From Nitrospirota bacterium (GTDB lineage: Bacteria; Nitrospirota; Thermodesulfovibrionia; SZUA-242): DNA of 64,000 nt. The position numbers and the translations under genes were made by a program. Location: assembly GCA_016212095.1 (NCBI GenBank), contig JACRHH010000014.1, positions 1-64,000 of the forward strand, written 5' to 3'. Of the stretch, positions 18,069 to 26,265 are shown piece by piece (position 1 is the first letter of the stretch; every line of letters starts with the position of its first letter). The notes under the pieces are model-generated. The model was not told the DNA's origin. It saw only the letters and a list, made by a program, of their open reading frames with translations, and searched no databases.

Positions 18069-18776
18069 ATGAGCAAGCCTGGCGGAATCTTCATCTCCGG
18101 CACAGACACCGGCGTCGGGAAAACAGTCGTCACCGCCGGACTTGCGCTTGCTCTCAGGCGCAAAGGCGTAAACGCCGTGGTGATGAAACCTGTGGAAACC
18201 GGCTGCCCGGTTAAACGCGGACGGCTGGTTCCGTCCGACGCGATGTTTCATCTTGCCATGCTCGGCATTAATGAGCCGCTGGAGTTGATATGCCCCGTGC
18301 GTCTGCGGCATCCGCTTGCGCCGATTACTGCCGCCGGAATCGAGGGCGTTACAATTAATATTAGTCAGATAGTTGCTGCATACGAAAACCTTGCTTCCCG
18401 CTACGATCTCGTGCTGGTGGAAGGCGCGGGCGGCCTGACGACGCCAATTGCCGACGGATGCCTGTTTTCGGACTTGGCCGCCGAATTTGGCCTGGCGATG
18501 TTTCTGGTTGCCGGGCTTCGCCTTGGAGTTATAAACCACACGCTGCTTTCGCTCGATCATGCCCGGAATCGCTGCATCGATACGCTCGGCATCGTGTTCA
18601 ACCGCCTTCTTCCCGGCAGGCCGGACGCCGCGGCCAGAACATCGCCCGACGCGATTGCGCGTTTCACTAAAGTTCCGGCGCTCGGAACATTTCCGCATCT
18701 GGCAACACTTTCAAGAAACGCGCTTGTCCGCGCGTCGCGACCGATTGCCGATAAACTTGTCGAGGTTATCAAATGA
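18069..18776 (+). CDS. bioD: ATP-dependent dethiobiotin synthetase
   Basis: 235 residues. Makes dethiobiotin from diaminopelargonate, CO2 and ATP. The P-loop GTDTGVGKT lies at residues 11-19; MKPVETGC holds the substrate lysine and threonine; VLVEGAGGLTTPI is the third conserved block. No other bio genes are in the window, and the partner here is ubiX, whose start overlaps the stop (ATGA). A role on a different small carboxylate cannot be ruled out, but the motifs are those of true BioD. Confidence 0.88.
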   Translation: MSKPGGIFISGTDTGVGKTVVTAGLALALRRKGVNAVVMKPVETGCPVKRGRLVPSDAMFHLAMLGINEPLELICPVRLRHPLAPITAAGIEGVTINISQIVAAYENLASRYDLVLVEGAGGLTTPIADGCLFSDLAAEFGLAMFLVAGLRLGVINHTLLSLDHARNRCIDTLGIVFNRLLPGRPDAAARTSPDAIARFTKVPALGTFPHLATLSRNALVRASRPIADKLVEVIK

Positions 18777-19366
18777 AAAGAATAATTCTTGCAATAACCG
18801 GGGCAAGCGGCGCGGCTTACGGCGTTCGGATTCTTCAGGCGCTTGTGGATTCCGGCTGCCATGCTCATGTTGTCATTACTACTCAGGCGTTCGAGATAAT
18901 CCGCGCCGAGACCGGCCACGATTTCTCCGGCGAAACCTCCGCCAAAGTTACGAAAAAACTCCGCGCGGCCATGAAATCAGGCCGGATAGAGTTCCATTTC
19001 GAGCAGAATCTTGGAGCATCGATTGCAAGCGGTTCGTTCCGGACGGACGGCATGATCGTTGCGCCGTGCTCCATGAAGACGCTTGCGGCGATTGCGAACG
19101 GCTATGCCGACAACCTCGTTGCCCGCGCCGCCGACGTATGCCTGAAGGAAGGCCGGAGGCTGGTTCTATCGCCGCGCGAGATGCCTTTCAGCGCGATTCA
19201 TCTTGAGAACATGCTGAAGCTGGCAAGGCTTGGCGTAAAGATCGCGCCGCCGGTTCCGGCGTTTTATCACGGAGTTGAGAGCGTTTCGGATCTGGTGGAC
19301 TTCGTTGCAGGCAGGATTCTGGATGCCGCGGGGGTGGACAATGAGATTTTCAGAAGGTGGGGATGA
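18773..19366 (+). CDS. ubiX: flavin prenyltransferase UbiX
   Basis: 197 residues. UbiX joins dimethylallyl phosphate to FMN to make the prenylated flavin used by UbiD-type decarboxylases. The Rossmann-like start AITGASGAAYGVRIL, the SFRTDGMIVAPCSMKTLAAIANG block (S, R and the PCS loop) and LSPREMPFSAIHLENM near the C-terminus are diagnostic. No ubiD lies in the window. The four-base overlap with bioD suggests one transcript. Confidence 0.93.
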   Translation: MKRIILAITGASGAAYGVRILQALVDSGCHAHVVITTQAFEIIRAETGHDFSGETSAKVTKKLRAAMKSGRIEFHFEQNLGASIASGSFRTDGMIVAPCSMKTLAAIANGYADNLVARAADVCLKEGRRLVLSPREMPFSAIHLENMLKLARLGVKIAPPVPAFYHGVESVSDLVDFVAGRILDAAGVDNEIFRRWG

Positions 19367-19483
19367 GGGGAACCTCAAATTACGGCTCCTGCCTGTTTTC
19401 TGATACAATGCCCAGCATAATTCAAGCTTGAACAACGCCGCATCCGGCCCGAACAAGCGCCGGAAGAGAAACGAGATTTTCCC

Positions 19484-20980
19484 ATGAACAATTCGATAGA
19501 AGTGCCGCAAGGCCAACCCGAAGACACGCAAACCCCATCGACTGCCGTCACAATTGAACAGTTGCCGGAGCGTTTGCGCGAAGCCGCCGCACGCGCCGGC
19601 TGGACATCGCTCATGCCTGTTCAGGCGCAGGCCATTCCGCGCCTGCTTGCCTCGCGCGACATGATAATTCAGGCCCGCACCGGAAGCGGCAAAACCGGCG
19701 CGTTCCTGCTGCCGATGCTCGAAAGGCTCGACCCGAAGCGCAGCCAATGCCAGGCGCTCATACTTGTTCCCACGCGGGAACTGGCTAGACAAGTATGGCA
19801 GGAGGCCGAGCTTCTCTGCGGCGGCGCTGGCTTCCGCACGGTTGCGGTGTACGGCGGAGTTGGCTACGGCACACAGACCGACGCGCTGAAGCAAGGCGCG
19901 CATATCGTCGTCGGCACGCCCGGACGCGTGCTCGATCATCTACTGAAGCGCACATTCACGCTCGACAATCTCCGGATGCTGATCTTCGACGAGGCGGATC
20001 GCATGTTGTCGATGGGTTTTTATCCCGACATGAAGCAGTTGCAGCGTTATCTGCCAACGCGCGCCATAAACACATGCATGTTTTCCGCAACATTCCTGCC
20101 ATCCGTGATACAAGCAGCAGGCGAATTCATTCCTGAGCCGGAACACTTGACGCTGAACAGCGGAAAAGAGCATGTAACCGACATCGAACATGTTTTCTAC
20201 TCGGTGCCCGGCATGGACAAAGACCGCTGCCTTGTGCGCTTCATCGAGATCGAGAATCCGGCGTCGGCCATAATTTTCTGCAACACAAAGGTGAACGTGC
20301 ATTACGTGGCCACAGTGTTGCAGCGTTTCGGCTACGACGCGGACGAGCTGAGCGCCGACCTGTCGCAGAGCGCCCGCGAGCGCGTTCTGGAGCGCGTTCG
20401 CAAGGGCGCGCTACGTTTTCTGGTGGCAACCGACGTTGCCGCGCGCGGGCTCGACATCCCCGACCTTTCGCACGTGATCCAGTACGAGCCGCCTGAGGAC
20501 ATGGAAGTGTACGTTCATCGCGCCGGACGCACCGGACGCGCCGGAGCCTCAGGCGTGGCGGTTTCTCTGGTGACGGTAGTTGAGATGCTCAATCTGGTTC
20601 GCATCGCAAAGATGTTCGGCATCAACATTCAGGAGCGGCCATTGCCCACCGACGCCGACGTGGAGGCGGTTGTCACCGAGCGGATTACCGCTTTGCTTGA
20701 AGCGCGTCTCCGCGAGCGCGACAAGCTTCAGACAGAGCGAAGCAGGCGATTCGTGCCGCTGGCCCGCGCTCTGGCCGAAAACGAGGATGAGTCCGCCATC
20801 ATGGCCATGCTTCTGGACGATTACTACCAGCAGACGCTTCACGCGCCCCCGCCTCAGCCCACAGGCACAACTCAGGCAGCCCCAAAAACAGCCGCTCACT
20901 CCGCCAAAACCGCGCCTGCCGGGAAAAAATCATCGGAACCGGGCCGAAGACGGCGCCGCCCGGATGACCGCAGGCGGTAG
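19484..20980 (+). CDS. DEAD-box ATP-dependent RNA helicase
   Basis: 498 residues. Motifs in order: Q-motif region (WTSLMPVQAQAIP), Walker A ARTGSGKT (65-72), PTRELARQ, TPGRVLDH, DEAD box VFDEADRML-type sequence at about 166-174 (IFDEADRML), SAT near 200, and HRAGRTGRAG at 345-354. A basic, Pro/Ala-rich tail (about 440-498) ends RRRRRPDDRRR and probably binds RNA. Such proteins unwind structured RNA in ribosome assembly or mRNA decay. The ribosome site is weak. A possible -10 (TGATACAAT) lies about 65 bases upstream, after ubiX. Confidence 0.93.
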   Translation: MNNSIEVPQGQPEDTQTPSTAVTIEQLPERLREAAARAGWTSLMPVQAQAIPRLLASRDMIIQARTGSGKTGAFLLPMLERLDPKRSQCQALILVPTRELARQVWQEAELLCGGAGFRTVAVYGGVGYGTQTDALKQGAHIVVGTPGRVLDHLLKRTFTLDNLRMLIFDEADRMLSMGFYPDMKQLQRYLPTRAINTCMFSATFLPSVIQAAGEFIPEPEHLTLNSGKEHVTDIEHVFYSVPGMDKDRCLVRFIEIENPASAIIFCNTKVNVHYVATVLQRFGYDADELSADLSQSARERVLERVRKGALRFLVATDVAARGLDIPDLSHVIQYEPPEDMEVYVHRAGRTGRAGASGVAVSLVTVVEMLNLVRIAKMFGINIQERPLPTDADVEAVVTERITALLEARLRERDKLQTERSRRFVPLARALAENEDESAIMAMLLDDYYQQTLHAPPPQPTGTTQAAPKTAAHSAKTAPAGKKSSEPGRRRRRPDDRRR

Positions 20981-21215
20981 TTGAATTCCCTCGCCGTCAC
21001 GGGCTGATCAGGCGGACTCTTCCATCCTGATTCCGTGATACGCCTCTGCGGGATTCCGGCAGGGTTTGCACCGGTAAAACGATTCCAACTGTCCATGAAA
21101 TCTTGATAAACCCGGTTAATACATGGATTGATTTTTCTTATTTGACTTGTAACGACGGCGCATTATATTCTTTTCAGCCGTTTTTATCTGAATAATCCTT
21201 TCGAAGGAGGAGCGA
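20981..21215 (+). other. intergenic region before dsrA
   Basis: 235 bases between the helicase stop and dsrA. The first 120 bases are GC-rich with no clear hairpin plus T-run, so no terminator could be assigned to the helicase. The last 75 bases are AT-rich and hold the dsr promoter (21142-21169) and the strong site AAGGAGGAGCGA before the dsrA ATG. Confidence 0.6.
21142..21169 (+). promoter_or_regulatory. sigma-70-type promoter of the dsr operon
   Basis: -35 TTGACT (21142-21147), 16-base spacer, -10 TATATT (21164-21169), giving a leader of about 40 bases before dsrA at 21216. With the strong ribosome site it predicts high, largely constitutive expression, as expected for the terminal reductase of sulfate respiration. 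Confidence 0.75.
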
Positions 21216-22403
21216 ATGAGCCAGAAGAAGTACGAAACACCGTTACTGGACGAACTGGAAAAGGGCCCGTTTCCGAGTTTTGTAACGGAAATCAAGACAG
21301 CTGCGGCTAAGAATGACTCCGCGAACGATCTTCTCGGAGTGCTGGAACAATGCTACCGTGAGCGGAGAACTCACTGGAAGCATGGCGGCATCGTTGGCGT
21401 GCGCGGTTACGGGGGCGGTGTTATCGGTAGATATTCCGATGTTCCGAACGAATATCCCGGTGTTGCACATTTTCATACCGTACGTATCAACCAGACAAGC
21501 GGTTTCTTCTACACCTCAAAGGCGTTGAACGACATCTGCGACATCTGGGACAAGTATGGAAGTGGTCTCACAAACCTGCACGGTTCAACAGGTGACCTGG
21601 TTCTTCTGGGTACGAAAACCGATGCTCTCGAGGCGATATTCGCCGAAACGTCATCACGCGGCTGGGATCTTGGCGGTTCCGGTTCGGCGATGCGTACTCC
21701 GAGCTGCTGTGTAGGTCCGGGCCGTTGCGAATGGTCGATGATCGACACGCTCGATATCACCTACGCGCTTACCCAGGAGTTTCAGGACGAGCTTCATCGT
21801 CCGGCATTCCCCTACAAGTTCAAGATCAAGACCGCCGGTTGCGGCGTTGACTGCATCGCCTCCGTGGCGCGCGCCGACCTCTCGCTCATCGGAACTTGGA
21901 AGGGCGACATCCAGATCGATCAGGCCGAAGTGAAGAACTATGCCGCAAAGGGCATGAACATTCAGGGCGAGATCATCGACATGTGTCCGACAGGCTGCAT
22001 GAGCCTGAACGGCGGCGAAATCGCCATCGACAACTCGAACTGCTCGCGTTGCATGCACTGCATTGCCAAGATGACGAAGGCGCTTCGTCCGGGCAAGGAG
22101 CACGGTGCAACCATAATGGTCGGCTCCAAGGCTCCGTTTGTTATCGGCGCGCTTCTTTCGCACGTTATCGTTCCGTTCATGCCGCTTGAGCCGCCGTACG
22201 ATAACCTCAAGGATCTCATCCGCAAGATGTGGGAGTGGTGGGACGAGCATGGCAAGAACCGCGAGAGAATCGGCGAACTCATTGTCCGCAGGGGCATGAG
22301 AGAGTTCCTGGAATTCCTTGAGCTCGATCCGATCCCGCAGATGGTTTTCGAGCCGCGCCGCGATCCGTTCTACTTCTGGACCGAGGACGAGCTTAACAAG
22401 TAG
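21216..22403 (+). CDS. dsrA: dissimilatory sulfite reductase alpha subunit
   Basis: 395 residues, typical for DsrA. With DsrB it reduces sulfite using siroheme coupled to [4Fe-4S], and the sulfur is passed to DsrC. Cluster/siroheme cysteines sit in CCVGPGRC (C165, C171) and CGVDC (C209, C213). The ferredoxin insert has C257/C261 (CPTGC) and NCSRCMHC (C276, C279, C282). RGYGGGVIGRY and HFHTVRI are conserved substrate-pocket blocks. It is the first gene of dsrA-dsrB-dsrD-dsrN. No dsrC or dsrMKJOP genes are in the window. Confidence 0.98.
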   Translation: MSQKKYETPLLDELEKGPFPSFVTEIKTAAAKNDSANDLLGVLEQCYRERRTHWKHGGIVGVRGYGGGVIGRYSDVPNEYPGVAHFHTVRINQTSGFFYTSKALNDICDIWDKYGSGLTNLHGSTGDLVLLGTKTDALEAIFAETSSRGWDLGGSGSAMRTPSCCVGPGRCEWSMIDTLDITYALTQEFQDELHRPAFPYKFKIKTAGCGVDCIASVARADLSLIGTWKGDIQIDQAEVKNYAAKGMNIQGEIIDMCPTGCMSLNGGEIAIDNSNCSRCMHCIAKMTKALRPGKEHGATIMVGSKAPFVIGALLSHVIVPFMPLEPPYDNLKDLIRKMWEWWDEHGKNRERIGELIVRRGMREFLEFLELDPIPQMVFEPRRDPFYFWTEDELNK

Positions 22404-22415
22404 AAGTCCGTTGTT

Positions 22416-22430
22416 GCCGGAAATTCCGGC
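22416..22430 (+). promoter_or_regulatory. perfect hairpin between dsrA and dsrB
   Basis: Seven-base perfect arms (GCCGGAA / TTCCGGC) around a single base, 13 bases after the dsrA stop and without a T-run. It probably protects or punctuates the mRNA rather than ending it. The dsrB ribosome site (AAGGAGG) follows about 50 bases later. Confidence 0.45.
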
Positions 22431-22491
22431 CACTTGGGCGAATGTGAATTTTACTGTGTAAATTCCTAACAAGTTAAGGAGGATTGTAAAT

Positions 22492-23568
22492 ATGGCAGAC
22501 CTACCACAGAGGCAGACAGATATCGGCCCGCCTCATTATATGCAGTTCCTGCCGCCGGTCGCGCAGAAGAACTACGGCCAGTGGAAGTATCATGAGCAGC
22601 TTTCCGGCGGATCGATGGTTCACGTTGCCGAAAGCGGTGACAAGCTCTGGACTGTGCGCGCGGCGTCCCCGCGCTTGATCAGCACCGATTTCATTCGCGG
22701 TCTTACGGCTCTTGCCGACAAGTACTGCGGTGGCCATCTCCGTTTCACCACGCGTCATAACGTTGAGTTCCTCGTCTCCGACGAGAGCAATCTCAAGCCG
22801 CTTATGGACGAACTCAAGCAGAAGAACTACATGGTTGGCGGTATCGGCGACGGTATCAGCAACATAGTTCACACTCAGGGATGGGTTCACTGCCACTCCG
22901 CCGCGACAGACGCGTCGGGTCTGGTGAAAGTGCTCATGGACGAGTTTGCCGACTACTTCACCGGCACGAAGACTCTTCCTGCCCGTGTGCGTTTCGCGGT
23001 TGCCTGTTGCACCAACATGTGCGGCGCGGTTCACTGCTCTGACATCGCGGTTGTGGGTATCCACAGGAAGCCGCCGACAATCGTTCATGAAGACGTGAAG
23101 AGGGCTTGTGAAGTTCCCTCCACGATCGGCTCATGCCCCACCGGCGCCATCAGCCCGGATCCGGCCAACAAGAGCGTCAAGATCAAGGAAGAAAAGTGCA
23201 TGTACTGCGGCAACTGCTACTCGGTCTGCCCGGCCATGCCAATTTCCGATCCAGACAACGACGGCGTTGCCATCGTGGCCGGCGGAAAAATCGGCAGCCT
23301 TCGCTCGAACCCGAAGTTCTCGAAGCTTGTGATTCCGTACCTTCCGAACAACACTCCAAAGTGGCCGGAAGTTGTCGCGGCTTTCCGGACAATCCTTACC
23401 GCATACGAGAACGGCGCGCGCAAGCACGAGCGTCTCGGCGAGTGGATCGACCGCGTCGGCTGGGAGAAGTTCTTTAGCCTCACAGGTCTTCCGTTCACGC
23501 ATCAGCATATCGACGACTTCACAATCGCCCGCGAGACCTACAGAACCTCAGCGGCGTTCAAGTGGTAA
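22492..23568 (+). CDS. dsrB: dissimilatory sulfite reductase beta subunit
   Basis: 358 residues. Partner of DsrA in the alpha2beta2 enzyme. Cluster and siroheme cysteines: [14 protein letters not shown] (C172, C173, C177, C182). The ferredoxin domain has CPTGAI (C215) and [13 protein letters not shown] (C236, C239, C242, C246). [11 protein letters not shown] and GWVHCHS are conserved DsrB blocks. A perfect AAGGAGG ribosome site stands before the ATG. The strong match to reductive DsrB together with dsrD argues against the sulfur-oxidising type. Confidence 0.98.
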   Translation: MADLPQRQTDIGPPHYMQFLPPVAQKNYGQWKYHEQLSGGSMVHVAESGDKLWTVRAASPRLISTDFIRGLTALADKYCGGHLRFTTRHNVEFLVSDESNLKPLMDELKQKNYMVGGIGDGISNIVHTQGWVHCHSAATDASGLVKVLMDEFADYFTGTKTLPARVRFAVACCTNMCGAVHCSDIAVVGIHRKPPTIVHEDVKRACEVPSTIGSCPTGAISPDPANKSVKIKEEKCMYCGNCYSVCPAMPISDPDNDGVAIVAGGKIGSLRSNPKFSKLVIPYLPNNTPKWPEVVAAFRTILTAYENGARKHERLGEWIDRVGWEKFFSLTGLPFTHQHIDDFTIARETYRTSAAFKW

Positions 23569-23588
23569 TCAGACGATAGAATTATCCG

Positions 23589-23612
23589 CGGCGGGTCTTT
23601 AACGGCCCGCCG
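23589..23612 (+). terminator. terminator-like hairpin between dsrB and dsrD
   Basis: Seven-base GC arms CGGCGGG (23589-23595) and CCCGCCG (23606-23612) around a ten-base loop, then TAATCTTTTTCCTTT. It looks like an intrinsic terminator with an interrupted T-run, 20 bases after the dsrB stop. Partial read-through would lower dsrD-dsrN relative to dsrAB. Confidence 0.65.
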
Positions 23613-23647
23613 TAATCTTTTTCCTTTGTAAGGAGGAGGGTACAGAA

Positions 23648-23863
23648 GTGTCGAAACAGGAATTGATGGACGCGATTTACAAGACAATCGAAGAGGCCGA
23701 GGGCAAGAAGAAGCTCAAGGCTGGCGACATTCAGAAGAAGTTCGCGGTTGGCGATGTCACAAGGGATGATGTGAAAGCAGCCATCCGTGATCTCGTCGAT
23801 ACCGAGAAGCTCACCTACGCTTACCTTGGCGGAAGCTATCTTGTTCTGCCGCCGAAGGCGTAG
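23648..23863 (+). CDS. dsrD: DsrD protein
   Basis: 71 residues, normal length. A small winged-helix protein found with reductive-type DsrAB; it has been reported to stimulate sulfite reduction by DsrAB rather than to act as a classical regulator. Visible are the helical start SKQELMDAIYKTIEEA, the recognition-helix region TRDDVKAAIRDLVDTEKL and the wing TYAYLGGSYLVLPPKA. The start is GTG at 23648 after AAGGAGGAGGG. Its presence is the best genomic marker here for sulfite/sulfate reduction. Confidence 0.93.
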   Translation: MSKQELMDAIYKTIEEAEGKKKLKAGDIQKKFAVGDVTRDDVKAAIRDLVDTEKLTYAYLGGSYLVLPPKA

Positions 23864-23883
23864 TCTCAAGGATTAACCTGCTT

Positions 23884-25284
23884 TTGGAATCCCGCTGTCC
23901 AAGGGTGGTTTTTGCCGCCCTTGGCGGCGGTTCAGGAAAGACCACCGTTTCGTTAGGTGTTGCGGCTGCCCTTGCGGGGCGCGGCAAAACTGTAATTCCC
24001 TTCAAAAAAGGCCCCGATTTTATTGATCCGGGTTGGCTGTCATCCGCAGCCGGTTCGCTGTGCTTCAATCTCGATCCATATCTGATGCCTCAATCCGTAA
24101 TCGCGGAGTCTTTTGTGCGCCGTTCAATCAATGCCGATGTTGCTGTTATCGAGGGCAATCGAGGACTGTATGACGGCGTGAACGTCGATGGCGCATACAG
24201 CACAGCGGAACTGGCCAAACAACTTGGCGCGCCGGTAATCCTCATAATCGACACCACCAAGATGACCCGAACGGTTGCGGCCATCGTTATGGGCTGCCAG
24301 AAGTTCGATCCGGATGTTCGCATAGCCGGCGTTGTGCTGAACAGGGTTGGGAGCGCTCGTCAGGAAAGACTGATACGTTCGGCTGTCTTGAAATATTGCG
24401 GCATTCCGGTTGTCGGGGCGATTCCCCGCCTGAAGGACGGAGGTTTTCCTGAGCGGCATATGGGGCTAACTCCGGCTGACGAGCATCCGATGATGCAGGC
24501 GGCCATTGCTTCAGCACGGGATACGGCTGAGAAATACATGGATATTGATGCTATCATGCGGATTGCGTCCATTGTCGAGCCTCTTTGCGTGGATGCGCCC
24601 GATCAGGCGATCGTTCGCGATGGCGATGGGTTGCGAATCGGCATTGTGCGCGACACTGCGTTTCAGTTCTACTATCCGGAAAACGTTATGCTGCTTGAGG
24701 AACGCGGCGTTCAGGTGATAAGCGTCAACGCGCTTTCCGGCAAGGCGTTGCCGAAGCTCGACGCGCTCTATATCGGCGGCGGATTTCCGGAAACCCATGC
24801 TCCGATACTGGCTGAAAACGAGGCGTTCCGGATGTCGCTAAGTGATGCGGCCGAAGACGGTCTGCCGATTTACGCTGAATGCGGCGGCCTGATGTATCTT
24901 GGGCGGTCAATCACGGTTGACGGCGTTCGCTATCCCATGGCCGGGGTGTTGCCGCTGGATTTCATGTTGAGCGGCAGGCCGAAGGGCCACGGCTATACGG
25001 ACGTTGTCGTCGATTTTGACACGCCGTTTTTTCCGGCTGGAACGCGGCTTCACGGCCATGAGTTTCATTATTCATCGGTGGCGCAGGACTGCATCGGGAG
25101 TCTGCCGACAACGTTCACGCTTGAGCGAGGAACCGGCGTCTGGAACATGCGCGACGGCGTGGTTTATAAAAACGTGTTGGCGGCATACACGCACCTTCAC
25201 GCGCTTGGCAGCCCTGAATGGGTGGACGGCATGATCAGGGCGGCCAGAAATAATCTGAATCGATGCAATACCCGGAACGTTTAA
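23884..25284 (+). CDS. dsrN: DsrN, CobB/CbiA-type siroheme amidase
   Basis: 466 residues. Homologous to cobyrinate a,c-diamide synthase. In dsr clusters this gene is called dsrN and is thought to amidate siroheme for DsrAB, using glutamine and ATP. The N-terminal half has the P-loop GGGSGKTTV and VIEGNRGLYDG; the C-terminal glutamine amidotransferase has the Cys loop YAECGGLMYLG and a late His (YTHLHALG). TTG is used as start after AAGGA; a GTG at 23905 is possible. No corrin genes or cobalamin riboswitch are nearby, which supports the siroheme role. Confidence 0.88.
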   Translation: MESRCPRVVFAALGGGSGKTTVSLGVAAALAGRGKTVIPFKKGPDFIDPGWLSSAAGSLCFNLDPYLMPQSVIAESFVRRSINADVAVIEGNRGLYDGVNVDGAYSTAELAKQLGAPVILIIDTTKMTRTVAAIVMGCQKFDPDVRIAGVVLNRVGSARQERLIRSAVLKYCGIPVVGAIPRLKDGGFPERHMGLTPADEHPMMQAAIASARDTAEKYMDIDAIMRIASIVEPLCVDAPDQAIVRDGDGLRIGIVRDTAFQFYYPENVMLLEERGVQVISVNALSGKALPKLDALYIGGGFPETHAPILAENEAFRMSLSDAAEDGLPIYAECGGLMYLGRSITVDGVRYPMAGVLPLDFMLSGRPKGHGYTDVVVDFDTPFFPAGTRLHGHEFHYSSVAQDCIGSLPTTFTLERGTGVWNMRDGVVYKNVLAAYTHLHALGSPEWVDGMIRAARNNLNRCNTRNV

Positions 25285-25364
25285 CATTGATGAACAGGAT
25301 AGACAGGATGCGATAGAGTTATTTGTTGCTATTCCCAATCCTGTTCATCCTGTTCATCAATGTT
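25283..25364. terminator. long inverted repeat, probable bidirectional terminator
   Basis: Two 27-base arms (25283-25309 and 25338-25364) pair almost perfectly around a 28-base loop; each arm holds two tandem ACAGGAT-type units (GATGAACAGGAT, GACAGGAT). It starts at the dsrN stop and ends 11 bases before the convergent flavodoxin stop, so it can end both transcripts. The unit resembles a dispersed intergenic repeat seen in many anaerobe genomes. Confidence 0.7.
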
Positions 25365-25375
25365 TGAATTCTTGC

Positions 25376-25852
25376 TTAAACCAGCTTTTTGCAGAGTTTG
25401 GCAACCCGCGCGCCAAGCTTGAAGGCATCGCCCGACGCTGCATTATCCGGCGCTCCAACCGACGCAACCCCGTAGTGTCCCGAAGCCTCCATCGGATCTC
25501 CCGCGATAATCATTCCGTAAATCAACATGCACTGCAGAATCGATAGCATTGTTGTTTCCTTGCCGCCGGTATTATGACCGCCTGTTGCGAAAGCAGCTCC
25601 GATCTTGTTTTCCATCTTTCTGCGCGTGCTTACAAACTCGTCGAATACTTTTTTCAATTCCCAGGCCATGACGCCGAAATAGACGGGCGAACCGGCAATT
25701 ATGCCGGCGGAGTTCAGGAAGTCGTCTTTCGAAACCTCGCCGGTTGTCTTGATCACCGCGGTGACGCCTTCCGATGCAATGCCTTTTGCAATCTCCTCGG
25801 CCATTTTTTTCGTGTTGCCGCTTTTCGAGTAATAGAGCACAAGAACCTGCAT
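25376..25852 (-). CDS. flavodoxin/WrbA-like FMN protein
   Basis: 158 residues. FMN phosphate loop YYSKSGNTKKMAE at residues 7-19, GSPVYFGVMAWELKKVFDEF as the second flavin loop, and ATGGHNTGGKETTMLSIL, a signature of the NAD(P)H-quinone oxidoreductase-like flavodoxin group. It likely carries electrons or reduces quinones in the cytoplasm. AAGGAGG stands before the ATG. It is convergent with dsrN and divergent from the next small gene. Confidence 0.88.
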   Translation of the reverse strand: MQVLVLYYSKSGNTKKMAEEIAKGIASEGVTAVIKTTGEVSKDDFLNSAGIIAGSPVYFGVMAWELKKVFDEFVSTRRKMENKIGAAFATGGHNTGGKETTMLSILQCMLIYGMIIAGDPMEASGHYGVASVGAPDNAASGDAFKLGARVAKLCKKLV

Positions 25853-26026
25853 GTCGGCCTCCTTGAAGTAAAGTCAGTATTATGGTTGATTAGTTCTTTT
25901 ATCACGAAACGGACTGGATTACATCATTTATCGCATTAAACCAAAACAGGCTTATAATTGAACCATCATCGGCATGAAAATCCAGAACTAAAGTGGAAGA
26001 TGGCCGGAACAAACGTGGAGGATGGT

Positions 26027-26206
26027 ATGCGAATAGAACTTGAAGGCACGCTTCTGAAACTCAAACCCGAAAACGAGACCGAACGGCAGGAACTCAACAG
26101 TTTGTGGACGATTATCATCGGATGTGTGAATGAGGGCAGAAAGCTGGTTCCTGTCGGGCAGTACATTCCGGGCCAGTCGGAAACGGCGAATTTCCATATT
26201 GAGTGA
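26027..26206 (+). CDS. small conserved-looking hypothetical protein
   Basis: 59 residues. I do not recognise the family. The start is the ATG at 26027, because GTGGAGG lies six bases before it; the frame is open further upstream but has no site. It reads as a small soluble protein: a beta-rich start MRIELEGTLLKLKPEN, a helix with Glu/Arg, then WTIIIGCVNEGRKLVPVGQY and a short polar tail. A possible -10 (TATAAT) stands near 25953. A hairpin follows the stop at once (26207-26225), so it is a single-gene unit. Confidence 0.65.
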   Translation: MRIELEGTLLKLKPENETERQELNSLWTIIIGCVNEGRKLVPVGQYIPGQSETANFHIE

Positions 26207-26225
26207 GGGCGGGTTCAACCCGCCC
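26207..26225 (+). terminator. terminator of the small gene
   Basis: GGGCGGGTT (26207-26215) and AACCCGCCC (26217-26225) pair perfectly round one base and are followed by a short TTT. It begins directly after the stop of the 59-residue gene. Confidence 0.65.
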
Positions 26226-26245
26226 TTTCCGGACGTATGAATCAT

Positions 26246-26264
26246 GGGCGGGGCAACCCCGCCC
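26246..26264. terminator. second GC hairpin, behind purC
   Basis: GGGCGGGG (26246-26253) and CCCCGCCC (26257-26264) pair round three bases, two bases past the convergent purC stop. There is no T-run on either side, so it is a weak terminator at best, but its placement suits the end of purC. It closely resembles the hairpin 20 bases away. Confidence 0.45.
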
Positions 26265-26265
26265 C

